Source of the DNA: Flaccisagitta enflata | Lineage: Eukaryota; Chaetognatha; Sagittoidea; Aphragmophora | Length of the DNA: 64,000 nucleotides | Assembly (NCBI GenBank): GCA_965153355.1 | Contig: OZ231126.1 | Location: 6,944,001-7,008,000, forward strand | Direction of reading: 5' to 3' | Shown: one piece after another, positions 22,915-35,769 of the stretch | Layout of the letters: every line of letters starts with the position of its first letter | Numbering within the stretch: the first letter of the stretch is position 1 | The notes under the pieces: generated by a model | Seen by the model: only the letters and a program-made list of their open reading frames with translations | Database searches by the model: none | What the model was told of the DNA's origin: nothing | Position numbers and translations under genes: made by a program

Positions 22915-23228
22915 CGCCGAATCGGGCAGACAATCAGATAGACAAAACTGTCGATTTTGTTTAATGTCATCTCGGCATATAATCATTTTATCGGTACTGA
23001 ACTCACTCAACAGCAACTGTGACAGTATTCGTGTGTCATAACAGTCATGTTATTCATGTACAGTTGAGCTTCACTAGAACGCACGTCAAGGTTGTGAATA
23101 AATTTCTGCCCTAACGTTAAGATGCCTTTGTGTCAATACAGAAATGACCCATGAATCTCTTTTAGGACAGGAAGTTGTATGTTTTAATAGCAGGTGTGCG
23201 ATAGCAGTGCTCCACTTTATTTACGATG

Positions 23229-23408
23229 TACAGTAGGACCCCGCTTCATCGGTCCTATTGGGACTTGAGATTTTTCACCTTTATCTCAGGTTCACTTTTA
23301 AAGAGAAGTGAAATCACATTAGAAACTGTCATTTGGGACTTTAAAATGTTGACCTTTATTGATGGGGAACCTTCAAAAGTGGGGCTGTTATTGCGGGGTC
23401 CCACTGTA
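23229..23408. mobile_element. Small TA-flanked inverted-repeat element
   Basis: TA, then CAGTAGGACCCCGC at the left and GCGGGGTCCCACTG, TA at the right: 14-bp inverted ends with one mismatch and a TA duplication, as in Tc1/mariner-type MITEs. Length 180 bp; no coding. Confidence 0.75.
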
Positions 23409-23626
23409 CTTGTAAAGCACAGTTACACCTCGCTCTAAACTGGATCAACGCGCGACAGAAATATATCTAAAGATAGCAAATATGAAATTTCAGTCCCTTT
23501 GTACTGATTTTTGTATTTCTTTTGTTCAACTGAACAAGCAAATCATGAGTCCGTTGTTGGCCACCATTAGCCGGGATGGATATATTTACAATTATACAAT
23601 AGCTACATAAGCGATTAGCCACATGT

Positions 23627-23631
<5 letters not shown>

Positions 23632-23716
<85 letters not shown>
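23632..23716 (+). repeat. (GT)n microsatellite
   Basis: GT tract of about 85 bp. Confidence 0.95.
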
Positions 23717-24497
23717 TCATTTATGGCCACAAATTTGTGTCATAACAAAAAACAGATACGACATCGTACCCGCGTAGACGCCCCTAGACTCTCCCCGATT
23801 TGTTAACGCCCTTTTTTCTCGAAAGAATTGTCTCCTCTCTTCTGTGTATTATGCCCACAGAATTGCGTTACAACAAAAAAACAGATATCACTCCTTGCCC
23901 GCATAAAGCGCACAAAGCGGCATTCGAAAGAGAGTTGAACGGCCTCCGCTGCCTTAAATCGAAACAGTGATCTTATCGACCCCCACCCGGAATATCTGGA
24001 TTCTAGAAATTCCTTCTTTCATTTCCTCGAATATGCGAATGAGAAGTGGAAAGCTGGCGTCCTCCTGAAGCTATATTAGCAAATCTATTTTACTTGAATA
24101 TTTCTCTGCTTCTTTTATATAAAATGACTCAATCTGTTAAATGTTGAAATCAACAACGTCGCCGATCTTCTTACGGTAGTCAAGATGTGATCACAGCAAT
24201 AACAACACAAATGGATTCTATGGACGTTTGGCGGGGAATTAGCTAAACCCGTAATCCTCAGAACTTCGAATCGGGCGAGGATGAAAACTTTCATTAAAAT
24301 TAATGCCGAAAAGTATTTGGAAACGTTTATCTTACGACATAAATCGAAAGAACTGAATCATTTACGGCAGAGGCAACAGCGCTATAAATAACGTTAACGA
24401 CAAAGGCAATCAAAAAACAAAAACAAAACAAAAACGAAAACAAAAACAAAAACATAAACATAAACATAAACATAAACATAAACATAAACATAAACAT

Positions 24498-24529
<32 letters not shown>

Positions 24530-25197
24530 ACAAAAACAAAAACCCACCCTCGCCTCGAATAGTCAGTGCGGTCATTGTGTCGTTCAATCGACGTCACAAC
24601 TTTGCCTTGACTGCAATGCTATCTCCCAAACTACCGAGCGTCTGTTTAGCTATACTCCATTACCATCGACGTCCACGCCATAGGATTTGTGGCGTAGCCC
24701 GATCTCTGCCGTGAGATTTGTGGCGTAACCCAATTTCTGCCATGGGATTGGTGGCGTTACCCGATCTCTGCAGCGAACTTTCTCAAGACAACGCCATCGT
24801 TCACTGACCTCGAAATCGAACGCTCGACCTCTCTTCCTCCTCCGCCTCCTCTTACTCCTCGTCCTACACCATTTCCTCCCCTTGCTCCGCCGTTCCTCTC
24901 CTCTCTCCTCCCCCGCCTGAACCTGGCCGACCCTCTCCCCCATCTCCTCCTGCTAGCCTCTACACGAGTTTCTCACTCCCTCCGACGTCTCCACCTCCCA
25001 TTTCTCTAATTGTCCTGTCTACTCCTCTTCTACGGACAAATCCCCATTCTCATCCTCATTTTAACTCTTGTGAAGAACAGTTTGTTGGCTTGCCGATGTC
25101 CGGAGTATTTTTCACTGACGGTTTAATTCTGTCTTCGCCCTCCTCTGCCCTTTGCTTGGACAAATAACCGAGATTGGTAGCAACAGTAGTAACAGCA
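23717..25197. other. 5' flank of ROCO gene
   Basis: Contains an AAACAT/AAACAA array (24425-24543), three tandem ~38-bp units with GATTTGTGGCGTA (24679-24776) and a pyrimidine-rich segment (24820-25060). No exon or core promoter is certain. Confidence 0.45.
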
Positions 25198-25406
<209 letters not shown>

Positions 25407-25414
25407 AGACAGCC

Positions 25415-28322
<2,908 letters not shown>

Positions 28323-28457
28323 GATTGACGTCTTTGCCTCCTCTTTCTCCTTCATCGTGTTTGAAGAAACTCGACGCTCGTGGATGTGACATTCAGTCTC
28401 TTCCTCATAATCTGTTTCATCACAAATTGGAAGAGATCGACTTGGAAAGAAACAAAG
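28323..28457 (+). CDS. ROCO exon 2, LRR cassette
   Basis: 135 bp, phase 1 at both ends; acceptor TTTTCAG|GA, donor AACAAAG|GTGATG. It encodes 45 residues, i.e. the end of one LRR, a whole LRR and the start of the next. Variable strand positions read L-K-K-L-D-A-R-G-C and L-E-E-I-D-L-E-R-N-K; the shared segment D-I-Q-S-L-P-H-N-L-F is present. Confidence 0.85.
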
Positions 28458-28458
28458 G

Positions 28459-28517
<59 letters not shown>

Positions 28518-28561
28518 CATGCATCCTCTTATCCCTCTTAATAACTCCTCTCTCTTTTCAG

Positions 28562-28696
28562 GATTGACGTCTTTGCCTCCTCTTTCTCCTTCATCGTGTT
28601 TGAAGAAACTCATCGCTCAAAACTGTGACATTCAGTCTCTTCCTCATAATCTGTTTGATCACAAATTGGAAGAGATCTACTTGGAGAGAAACAAAG
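28562..28696 (+). CDS. ROCO exon 3, LRR cassette
   Basis: 135 bp, phase 1-1, with the same splice signals as exon 2. Variable positions L-K-K-L-I-A-Q-N-C and L-E-E-I-Y-L-E-R-N-K; H-H-K is D-H-K here. The intron before it (28458-28561) is (GAT)n plus the conserved 3' end. Confidence 0.85.
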
Positions 28697-28726
28697 GTGA
28701 TGATGATGATGATGATGATAATGATA

Positions 28727-28759
<33 letters not shown>

Positions 28760-28781
28760 ATGATGATGGTAATTATGATGC

Positions 28782-28812
<31 letters not shown>

Positions 28813-28870
28813 CATGACTTTGATGATGATGATGATGATAATTCATGCATCCTCTTATCCCTCTTTTCAG

Positions 28871-29005
28871 GATTGACGTCTTTGCCTCCTCTTTATCCTT
28901 CATCGTGTTTGAAGAAACTCAACGCTCAAGAATGTGACATTCAGTCTCTTCCTCATAATCTGTTTCATCACAAATTGGAAGAGATCTACTTGGCTGGAAA
29001 CGAAG
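28871..29005 (+). CDS. ROCO exon 4, LRR cassette
   Basis: 135 bp, phase 1-1. Variable positions L-K-K-L-N-A-Q-E-C and L-E-E-I-Y-L-A-G-N-E. The donor is CGAAG|GTGATG. The preceding intron (28697-28870) has a slightly shortened 3' end lacking the TTAATAACTC word. Confidence 0.85.
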
Positions 29006-29047
29006 GTGATGATGATGATGTTGTTAATGAGGATGATGATGGTAATA

Positions 29048-29122
<75 letters not shown>

Positions 29123-29129
29123 GATGATA

Positions 29130-29190
<61 letters not shown>

Positions 29191-29239
29191 CGATTCATAC
29201 ATCCTCTTATCCCTTATAATAACTCGTCTCTCGTTTCAG

Positions 29240-29374
29240 AATTGACGTCTTTGCCTCTTCTTTCTCCTTCATCGTGTTTGAAGAAACTCGATGCTCGTGG
29301 ATGTGACATTCAGTCTCTTCCTCATAATCTGTTTCATTACAAATTAGAAGTGATTGACTTAGAAGGAAACAAAG
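29240..29374 (+). CDS. ROCO exon 5, LRR cassette
   Basis: 135 bp, phase 1-1, acceptor TCGTTTCAG|AA so the junction residue is Glu rather than Gly. Variable positions L-K-K-L-D-A-R-G-C and L-E-V-I-D-L-E-G-N-K. Confidence 0.85.
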
Positions 29375-29450
29375 GTGATGATGATGATGATGATTATGAT
29401 GTTGATGATGGTAATAATGATGATGATGATGATTATGATGACTCTGATGC

Positions 29451-29493
<43 letters not shown>

Positions 29494-29494
<1 letters not shown>

Positions 29495-29800
29495 AGGGTG
29501 GTCATGAAATAGGGTCAAATTTCAAAAAATGATATAATCTAGTTTTTTGCATGAATGTACCAAAAAAGAAGGTTTTCCCATAAGCAGAGGTCTGAATTTG
29601 AAGATTAAACCATGTCGGCAAAACTATAGGCTTCCTATGGCAAAAAAAAAGTCCCCATAGTAAGCCTATGGTTTTGCCGACAAGGTTTTCTGTTTGATTA
29701 CACACCTCAACTTGTGAGAAATCCCTCTTTTATTTGATATTTGTGCAAAGGGCCTAAGTATATCAATATATGAAATTTGACCCATTTCCCGACCACCCTA
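29494..29800. mobile_element. TA-flanked MITE in ROCO intron 5
   Basis: 307 bp between TA dinucleotides inside the (GAT)n tract. Inverted ends are AGGGTGGTCATGAAATAGGG and its complement GGGTCGGGAAATGGGTC-type at the right, both followed by TCAAATTTCA. A second, inner inverted repeat (GTCGGCAAAAC / GTTTTGCCGAC) lies within. Non-coding. Confidence 0.85.
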
Positions 29801-29853
29801 ATGATGATCCATGCATCCTCTTATCCCTCATGATAACTTGTCTCTCTTTTCAG

Positions 29854-29988
29854 AATTGACGTCTTTGCCTCTTCTTTCTCCTTCATCGTTTTTGAAGAAA
29901 CTCGACGCTCGTGGATGTGACATTCAGTCTCTTCCTCATAATCTGTTTCATCACAAATTGGAAGAGATCGACTTGAGAAAAAACAAAG
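29854..29988 (+). CDS. ROCO exon 6, LRR cassette
   Basis: 135 bp, phase 1-1. Variable positions L-K-K-L-D-A-R-G-C and L-E-E-I-D-L-R-K-N-K; the cassette Cys before L-K-K-L is Phe. Confidence 0.85.
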
Positions 29989-29989
29989 G

Positions 29990-30068
<79 letters not shown>

Positions 30069-30125
30069 GATGATGATGATTCTTGCATCCTCTTATCCCT
30101 CTCAATAACTCATCTCTCTTTCCAG

Positions 30126-30260
30126 AATTGACGTCTTTGCCTCCTCTTTCTCCTTCATCATGTTTGAAGAAACTCTACGCTCAAGAATGTGACATTCAGT
30201 CTCTTCCTCATAATCTGTTTCATCACAAATTGGAAGAGATCAACTTGGGACAAAGCAAAG
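30126..30260 (+). CDS. ROCO exon 7, LRR cassette
   Basis: 135 bp, phase 1-1, acceptor CTTTCCAG|AA. Variable positions L-K-K-L-Y-A-Q-E-C and L-E-E-I-N-L-G-Q-S-K. The donor GCAAAG|GTGATG opens the 5.5-kb intron that holds the transposon. Confidence 0.85.
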
Positions 30261-30332
30261 GTGATGATGATGATGATGTTGTTAATGAAGATGATGCATC
30301 ATCATGATGATAGTAGTAATGATGATGATGAC

Positions 30333-30386
<54 letters not shown>

Positions 30387-30940
30387 GATGACGATGATGA
30401 TGATGCTTTTTTTCCATGGCTTAGATTCTGGGTGATAAAATCTTTTTAATCGCCTGCCACGGGACTCTACACCCCACATTGTCCGTCCGTCGGGGCTCTC
30501 CAATGAATTAGCGATCCCGAACTAGCGACTTCCATACTAGCGACACCCACACTAGCAATGTCCATGTTAGCAACACCCATATACTAGCCATATCCATACT
30601 AGCAACAACCATATACTAGCGACAGTGCATACTAGCGTCCGCCCATCCTTCCTTAAAAAAAACAGTATCTGACCATTAATCTGCCATCTTAGTTTTCAAA
30701 TATCAATATGATAGCTTTTTTTCGTATGTAAAGATATATATTCATGAAAAGGCAAATTGTATATAATAAGGTATCAGAGAATATATCAGAGTAAGTATCA
30801 CAGTCAATGCATGAACAAAATGAGAAAGTCGTAGTTGATTTTAGGAGAAGGTATATAGAATGTCAATGATGTATTACAAAGCAAATAAGTAATGCAGAGA
30901 TTGTAAGAAAGAAAGAAAGAAAGAAATAAAGACAGAAGAG

Positions 30941-30994
<54 letters not shown>

Positions 30995-31149
30995 TCTGTT
31001 ATTCTATGAGTATGCGTAGAGCGTAGAGCAAATGAGTAATGCAGAGATCATATTTTTGGAAAGAATATGTTATAAGAAATAAAGAAAATCACGAAGTCTG
31101 TAATATTAGAAAGAAAGAGAGAATGAAACAAGGGAAGAAAAAAAAGAAA

Positions 31150-31225
<76 letters not shown>

Positions 31226-31456
31226 AAAAGAAAGAAAGAAAGTCTGTAATACTATGAGTATGCGTAGCACTTATGAAAACATGAAAACAGTCTCATCTCA
31301 GCCATGGAAGTCTCGCCACCACGTCTCTCCTCGTCTCCCCGTAAAAATAACACAAGTGATCTTTTTTTTTAATCTCATGATTTTTCCATAAACTCACTCT
31401 AAATTTTCATGTTACATTTAATACAATGTGTATCAAATAGTACAGTTGCGTATCAT

Positions 31457-31638
31457 TCAGTACAGTACAGTGACAATGACAGAGGACATGATTTGAGACA
31501 ATGACAACAAATTGCGCCGCCTCTTACGACTTTCAGCAAGCCTATCAATGGCCTTTTGAGAGCGTAAGCGCATTTCTTCAGCCTTCTCTTTCCTTATTCT
31601 TTCATTCTCCTCTGCCAACGCATTTCGTTCTCTAGGAG
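31457..31638 (-). pseudogene. Basic coiled-coil fragment, likely transposon-encoded
   Basis: Minus-strand open segment ending in TGA (31457-31459). It reads as a charged helix (A-L-A-E-E-N-E-R-I-R-K-E-K-A-E-E-M-R) followed by S-R-K-R-R-R-N-L-L. The upstream end is cut by a subfamily II element at 31639. It lies in the same orientation as the FLYWCH segment, so it may be the C terminus of the transposon protein. Function unknown. Confidence 0.45.
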
Positions 31639-32070
31639 TTTAGTTGCGGACACGCAACTCTAGTAGAGGCTTTGTCCGTCCGTCGGTCTGTGGCGTTGAA
31701 CTTTGTTTCTTTCGTTGACGTGTGACTCGTGGTGAGGGAGCAGCAGGAGTACGTGGGGCTTTGTTCTTAGCTTGAGTGTCCACTTTTTGGGCAGCGGCCC
31801 CGAAGGGGACAAAGTCCTGTAGAACACAGGGGGACTTTCGTTCGTCCGTTCGTTCCATAGTTCGTCCACCCCCTCAGGCCTCAAATCAGGCCTCTCAGGG
31901 CTCGAATCTAGCCTCTCAGGCCTAAAATCTGGCCTGACAGGCTCAAATCTGGCCTCTCAAGCCTCAAATCCAGCCTTTCAAATTCGGCCTCATCAGGCCT
32001 GTCAGGCCTCAAATCTGGACTGTCCGGCCTCAAACCTGGCCTCGCAGGCCCTAATTTTGCCCTCTCAGTC
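31639..32070. repeat. Subfamily II end plus GGCAGCGGCCCC element fragment
   Basis: GTTGCGGACACGCAAC with GTCC repeats, then TTTGGGCAGCGGCCCCGAAG, GTCCTGTAGAACACAGGGGG and a GGCCTCTCAGGCCTCAAATC array. This is the same end-plus-array design as 59720-60293. Confidence 0.7.
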
Positions 32071-32296
32071 CAAGCAAATTAGCCACTTAGCTGTTTCTTT
32101 TTTGCCCGAAGCTAAGTGAAGCAAACGGGGTAAGAACGCAATAAGGCAGAAAAAGATTATTTTTCTTTCCTTTGATTTCGTTTATAATTGAGAGCCAGAG
32201 AAACGGTCACTTAGGAGTTCACATCGGAGACTCAAAGTCAAAGTCCGAGATTCATGAATCAATTTATTGGTAAGTTTTTGTTATTTTTTTCCCGAA

Positions 32297-32362
<66 letters not shown>

Positions 32363-32450
32363 GACGCCGTTGTTGTTGTTGTTGTGGTTGTGGTTGTTGT
32401 TGTTGACGCCGTTGTTGTTGTTGTTGATGTTGTTGTTTTGAGATATGGAA
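32297..32450 (+). repeat. (GTT)n microsatellite
   Basis: GTT repeats with two GTTGACGCC interruptions. Adjacent minus-strand frames (32450-32588) may be transposon coding remains but are not recognisable. Confidence 0.85.
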
Positions 32451-32599
32451 TTGTCCACAGAGGAGTCGGATTCTTTTGGGGGGATTTTCGTTGTTGTTGT
32501 TAGTTTGTATGCCTTGGTCGGACGCATAGCACGTCGTTATGCTTGGATAGTACTGCGCGGATTTTGAACGGCTTTGTGGAAACCACATCCTCCCCTTAG

Positions 32600-32985
32600 A
32601 GGTAGAAACATTTTAATGAATGTACGAATGAATGATCAAATAAATGATCAAATTGATGATTAAATGAATGACTGAATGATCAAATGAACGAATGATCAAA
32701 TGAACAAATGATCAAATAAATGAATAAATAATTCAATGAATGAATGAATGAATGAATGAATGAATGAATGAATGATTGAATGAATGAATGATCAAATGAG
32801 TGAATGATCAAATGAATGAATGATCGAATGAATGAATGAATGATCAAATGAATGAATGATCGAATGAAAGAATGATCAAATGGAGGAATGAACAAATGAT
32901 CAAATGAATGAATGAATGAATGATCAAATGAATGAATGAATGATCAAATGAATGAATGAATGATCAAATGAATGAATGTTCGAAG
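32600..32985. repeat. (AATG)n-type repeat
   Basis: Degenerate GAATGAATGATCAAAT units. It replaces the 3' continuation of the FLYWCH frame. Confidence 0.85.
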
Positions 32986-32994
32986 ACATGTCAG

Positions 32995-33340
32995 CACGGT
33001 GATTATGATCCTCGTGGTGATGGTAACTTGGTGTCAATTCTCCATCAAGACGGCCAAGAGTAGACAGCTTGGCTGGACACTTCTTTTCTCTACACTTGAA
33101 ATATGAACGATCGTGAGGGCCTTGTGGTCCACGATTATGCATAAATTGGAAACCGAGGTGAAGTATTTGGACCTTTCCTTTGTCGGAGTAGATCTTTTTA
33201 AATTCCATTTTGTCATGTTCTGATGAATGCTCTGATAGTTTATTTGTTTTTTTTTTCTTTTGTTTCTTTTTGTTTTTTGTTTTTTGTTGTTGCTTGGATT
33301 GAGACGAAATATTGAAGGAAACTAGTTTTTCACAGGGCAT
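32995..33340 (-). CDS. FLYWCH-type zinc-finger protein fragment of the MULE
   Basis: ATG at 33338-33340 on the minus strand, then about 115 residues before the frame runs into the AATG repeat. A Lys/Gln-rich start (residues 14-34) is followed by a FLYWCH-like finger. It has G-F-Q-F-M-H-N-R (63-70), S-Y-F-K-C (Cys83), Cys88 (K-K-C-P-A-K-L) and the closing H-x-H (His112, His114) after a G-E-L-T-P-S-Y strand. The spacing matches the C-C-H-H pattern of FLYWCH fingers, which bind DNA and occur in Mutator-like transposases and some host regulators. Position inside the inverted ends makes a transposon origin most likely. The protein is truncated; no MULE catalytic region was found downstream. Confidence 0.7.
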
Positions 33341-33579
33341 AGTTTTTTTTCTTCAATGTACAGAACAAGTAGAATGACAGTTTTACGAGAGTATTAAAAA
33401 CGAAAGAAGTTGCCTGGACTCGAGTCAATCAGATCGAGAAAAGACGTGAGTCTCGCATCAATAACAAGTGGTCATTTAGAGACAATGTGAAAACACAATG
33501 GATTGAAGTCAATTGGGATGATGCTGAGACGACGATGACAACGACGATGACATCAATGACAACGACTACAGAAATGGGA

Positions 33580-33698
33580 CAAGAGAGAGAGAGAGAAAGA
33601 AAAAGGAAAAGAAAGAGAGAGAAAAAGAAAAAGAAAAAGATAAAGATAAAGATAAAGATAAAGATAAAGATAAAGATAAAGAAAAAAAGAAAAATCGA

Positions 33699-33749
<51 letters not shown>

Positions 33750-33775
33750 GAAGAAAGGAAGAAAGAAAGAAGACT
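33580..33775 (+). repeat. GA/GAAAAA/GAAA composite microsatellite
   Basis: Purine-only repeats. The open frame entering from about 33373 (ending W-I-E-V-N-W-D-D-A-E-T) may be real transposon coding but then runs into repeat. Confidence 0.8.
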
Positions 33776-33962
33776 TTGAGAGTAGTCTGGGATGTAAGGA
33801 TCATAACCCTTACATAATCCAATGTCCGTCACATCCAAAAGTGATACCTGCCCTTAAGCTACTTGACTATGACGACGACCACTTCAACGACGACGACGAC
33901 AACGACGACAACGACGACAACGACGACTAGAGAACATTAAGCGCCATGATATATAGCACCAC

Positions 33963-34036
<74 letters not shown>
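33963..34036 (+). repeat. (ATC)n microsatellite
   Basis: Pure ATC repeat of about 74 bp, inside the transposon. A ~115-bp direct repeat with ACTATTTACAATTTTTTTCC lies just beyond (34205-34365). Confidence 0.9.
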
Positions 34037-34038
<2 letters not shown>

Positions 34039-34480
34039 TAATCAAATCATCTCAATGTTAGAAATCGTCTAAGGATATCATACATGACAAACATTTTTAA
34101 TTATGTACCATCATGTAACATTGTCAACTTAACATTTTTTACCTACTATTTACACACTTAGTACTTATTTATCATATGCATTTCTCTGAGGCAATGTTTT
34201 CAAATCATCATATGACAACTATTTACAATTTTTTTCCCTGACTTAACATTTTTTACCTTCTCTTAACATTGTCACTTTTCATCACATGCTATTCACATTG
34301 ACATCATATGATAACTATTTACAATTTTTTTCCCTGACTTAACAATTTTAACCTTCTCTTAATATCGTTGACTTTCTCTCCTTCTTTCTTACCTATCGTG
34401 CTTTCTTTCTTCCTTTCTTTCTTTCTTTCCTTCCTTCCTTCCTTCCTTCCTTCCTTCCTTCCTTCCTTCCTTCCTTCCTT

Positions 34481-34565
<85 letters not shown>

Positions 34566-34974
34566 CTTGCTCGCTCGCTCGCTCGCTTCTCTCTCTCTCC
34601 GTTGCTTCTGCCATGCCACTTGTTTTTTTCCTTCTTGAAAACAAGGTCGCTAGTATGTACCGTCGCTAGTGTATGGGTATTGCTAGTATGTACCGTTGCT
34701 AGTGTATGGATATTGCTAGTATGGGTGTCGCTAGTATGGGTGTTGCTAGTATGGAAGTCGCTAGTTCAGGATCGCTAATTAATGGGAACCCCGTCCGTCG
34801 GTTGCTTGGTGAGTCCATAACATTTTACTTCTTTTATGTTATTGCAGTCTTAGGCCTCGCTGCTCCTGGCCAAGTAGGCAAATACTCTGGTGACCTCAAA
34901 AATGGCCCCTGCCCACCCGCATGCGACTGGGGTAGCCGTGTATCCGGCCTTAATACATTACTCACTTATATTCA

Positions 34975-35765
<791 letters not shown>

Positions 35766-35769
35766 TCAG

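Larger units (their letters stand above)
30494..34792. mobile_element. Mutator-like (MULE) DNA transposon, degenerate
   Basis: About 4.3 kb with long inverted ends of at least 150 bp made of subterminal CTAGCGAC / CTAGCAAC repeats. The left end contains AATTAGCGATCCCGAACTAG and the right end its inverted counterpart. The outer bases are GGGG-C/T-TC. A 9-bp direct repeat GTCCGTCGG flanks it exactly where it splits the host element, which allows a clean target-site duplication. Inside are microsatellites (GAAA, GTT, AATG, ATC, CT), nested repeats and minus-strand coding remains with a FLYWCH finger. Long inverted ends, a 9-bp duplication and FLYWCH are features of animal MULEs. No complete transposase core was found, so this copy is probably non-autonomous or decayed. 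Confidence 0.8.
30443..34952 (+). mobile_element. Hairpin-GTCC element, subfamily I, split by a 4.3-kb transposon
   Basis: Left piece 30443-30493 (TTTTTAATCGCCTGCCACGG, CTCTACACCCC, GTCCGTCCGTCGG) and right piece 34784/34793-34952 (GTCCGTCGGTTGCTTGG ... CACCCGCATGCGACTGGGG ... GTGTATCCGGCCTT). Together they make one complete element interrupted by the Mutator-like insertion. Confidence 0.85.

Noticed and set aside
28458-30449. Possible CRISPR-like array (regular repeats with spacers)
   Set aside because: The regular units are protein-coding LRR exons with introns in a eukaryotic gene, not short palindromic repeats.
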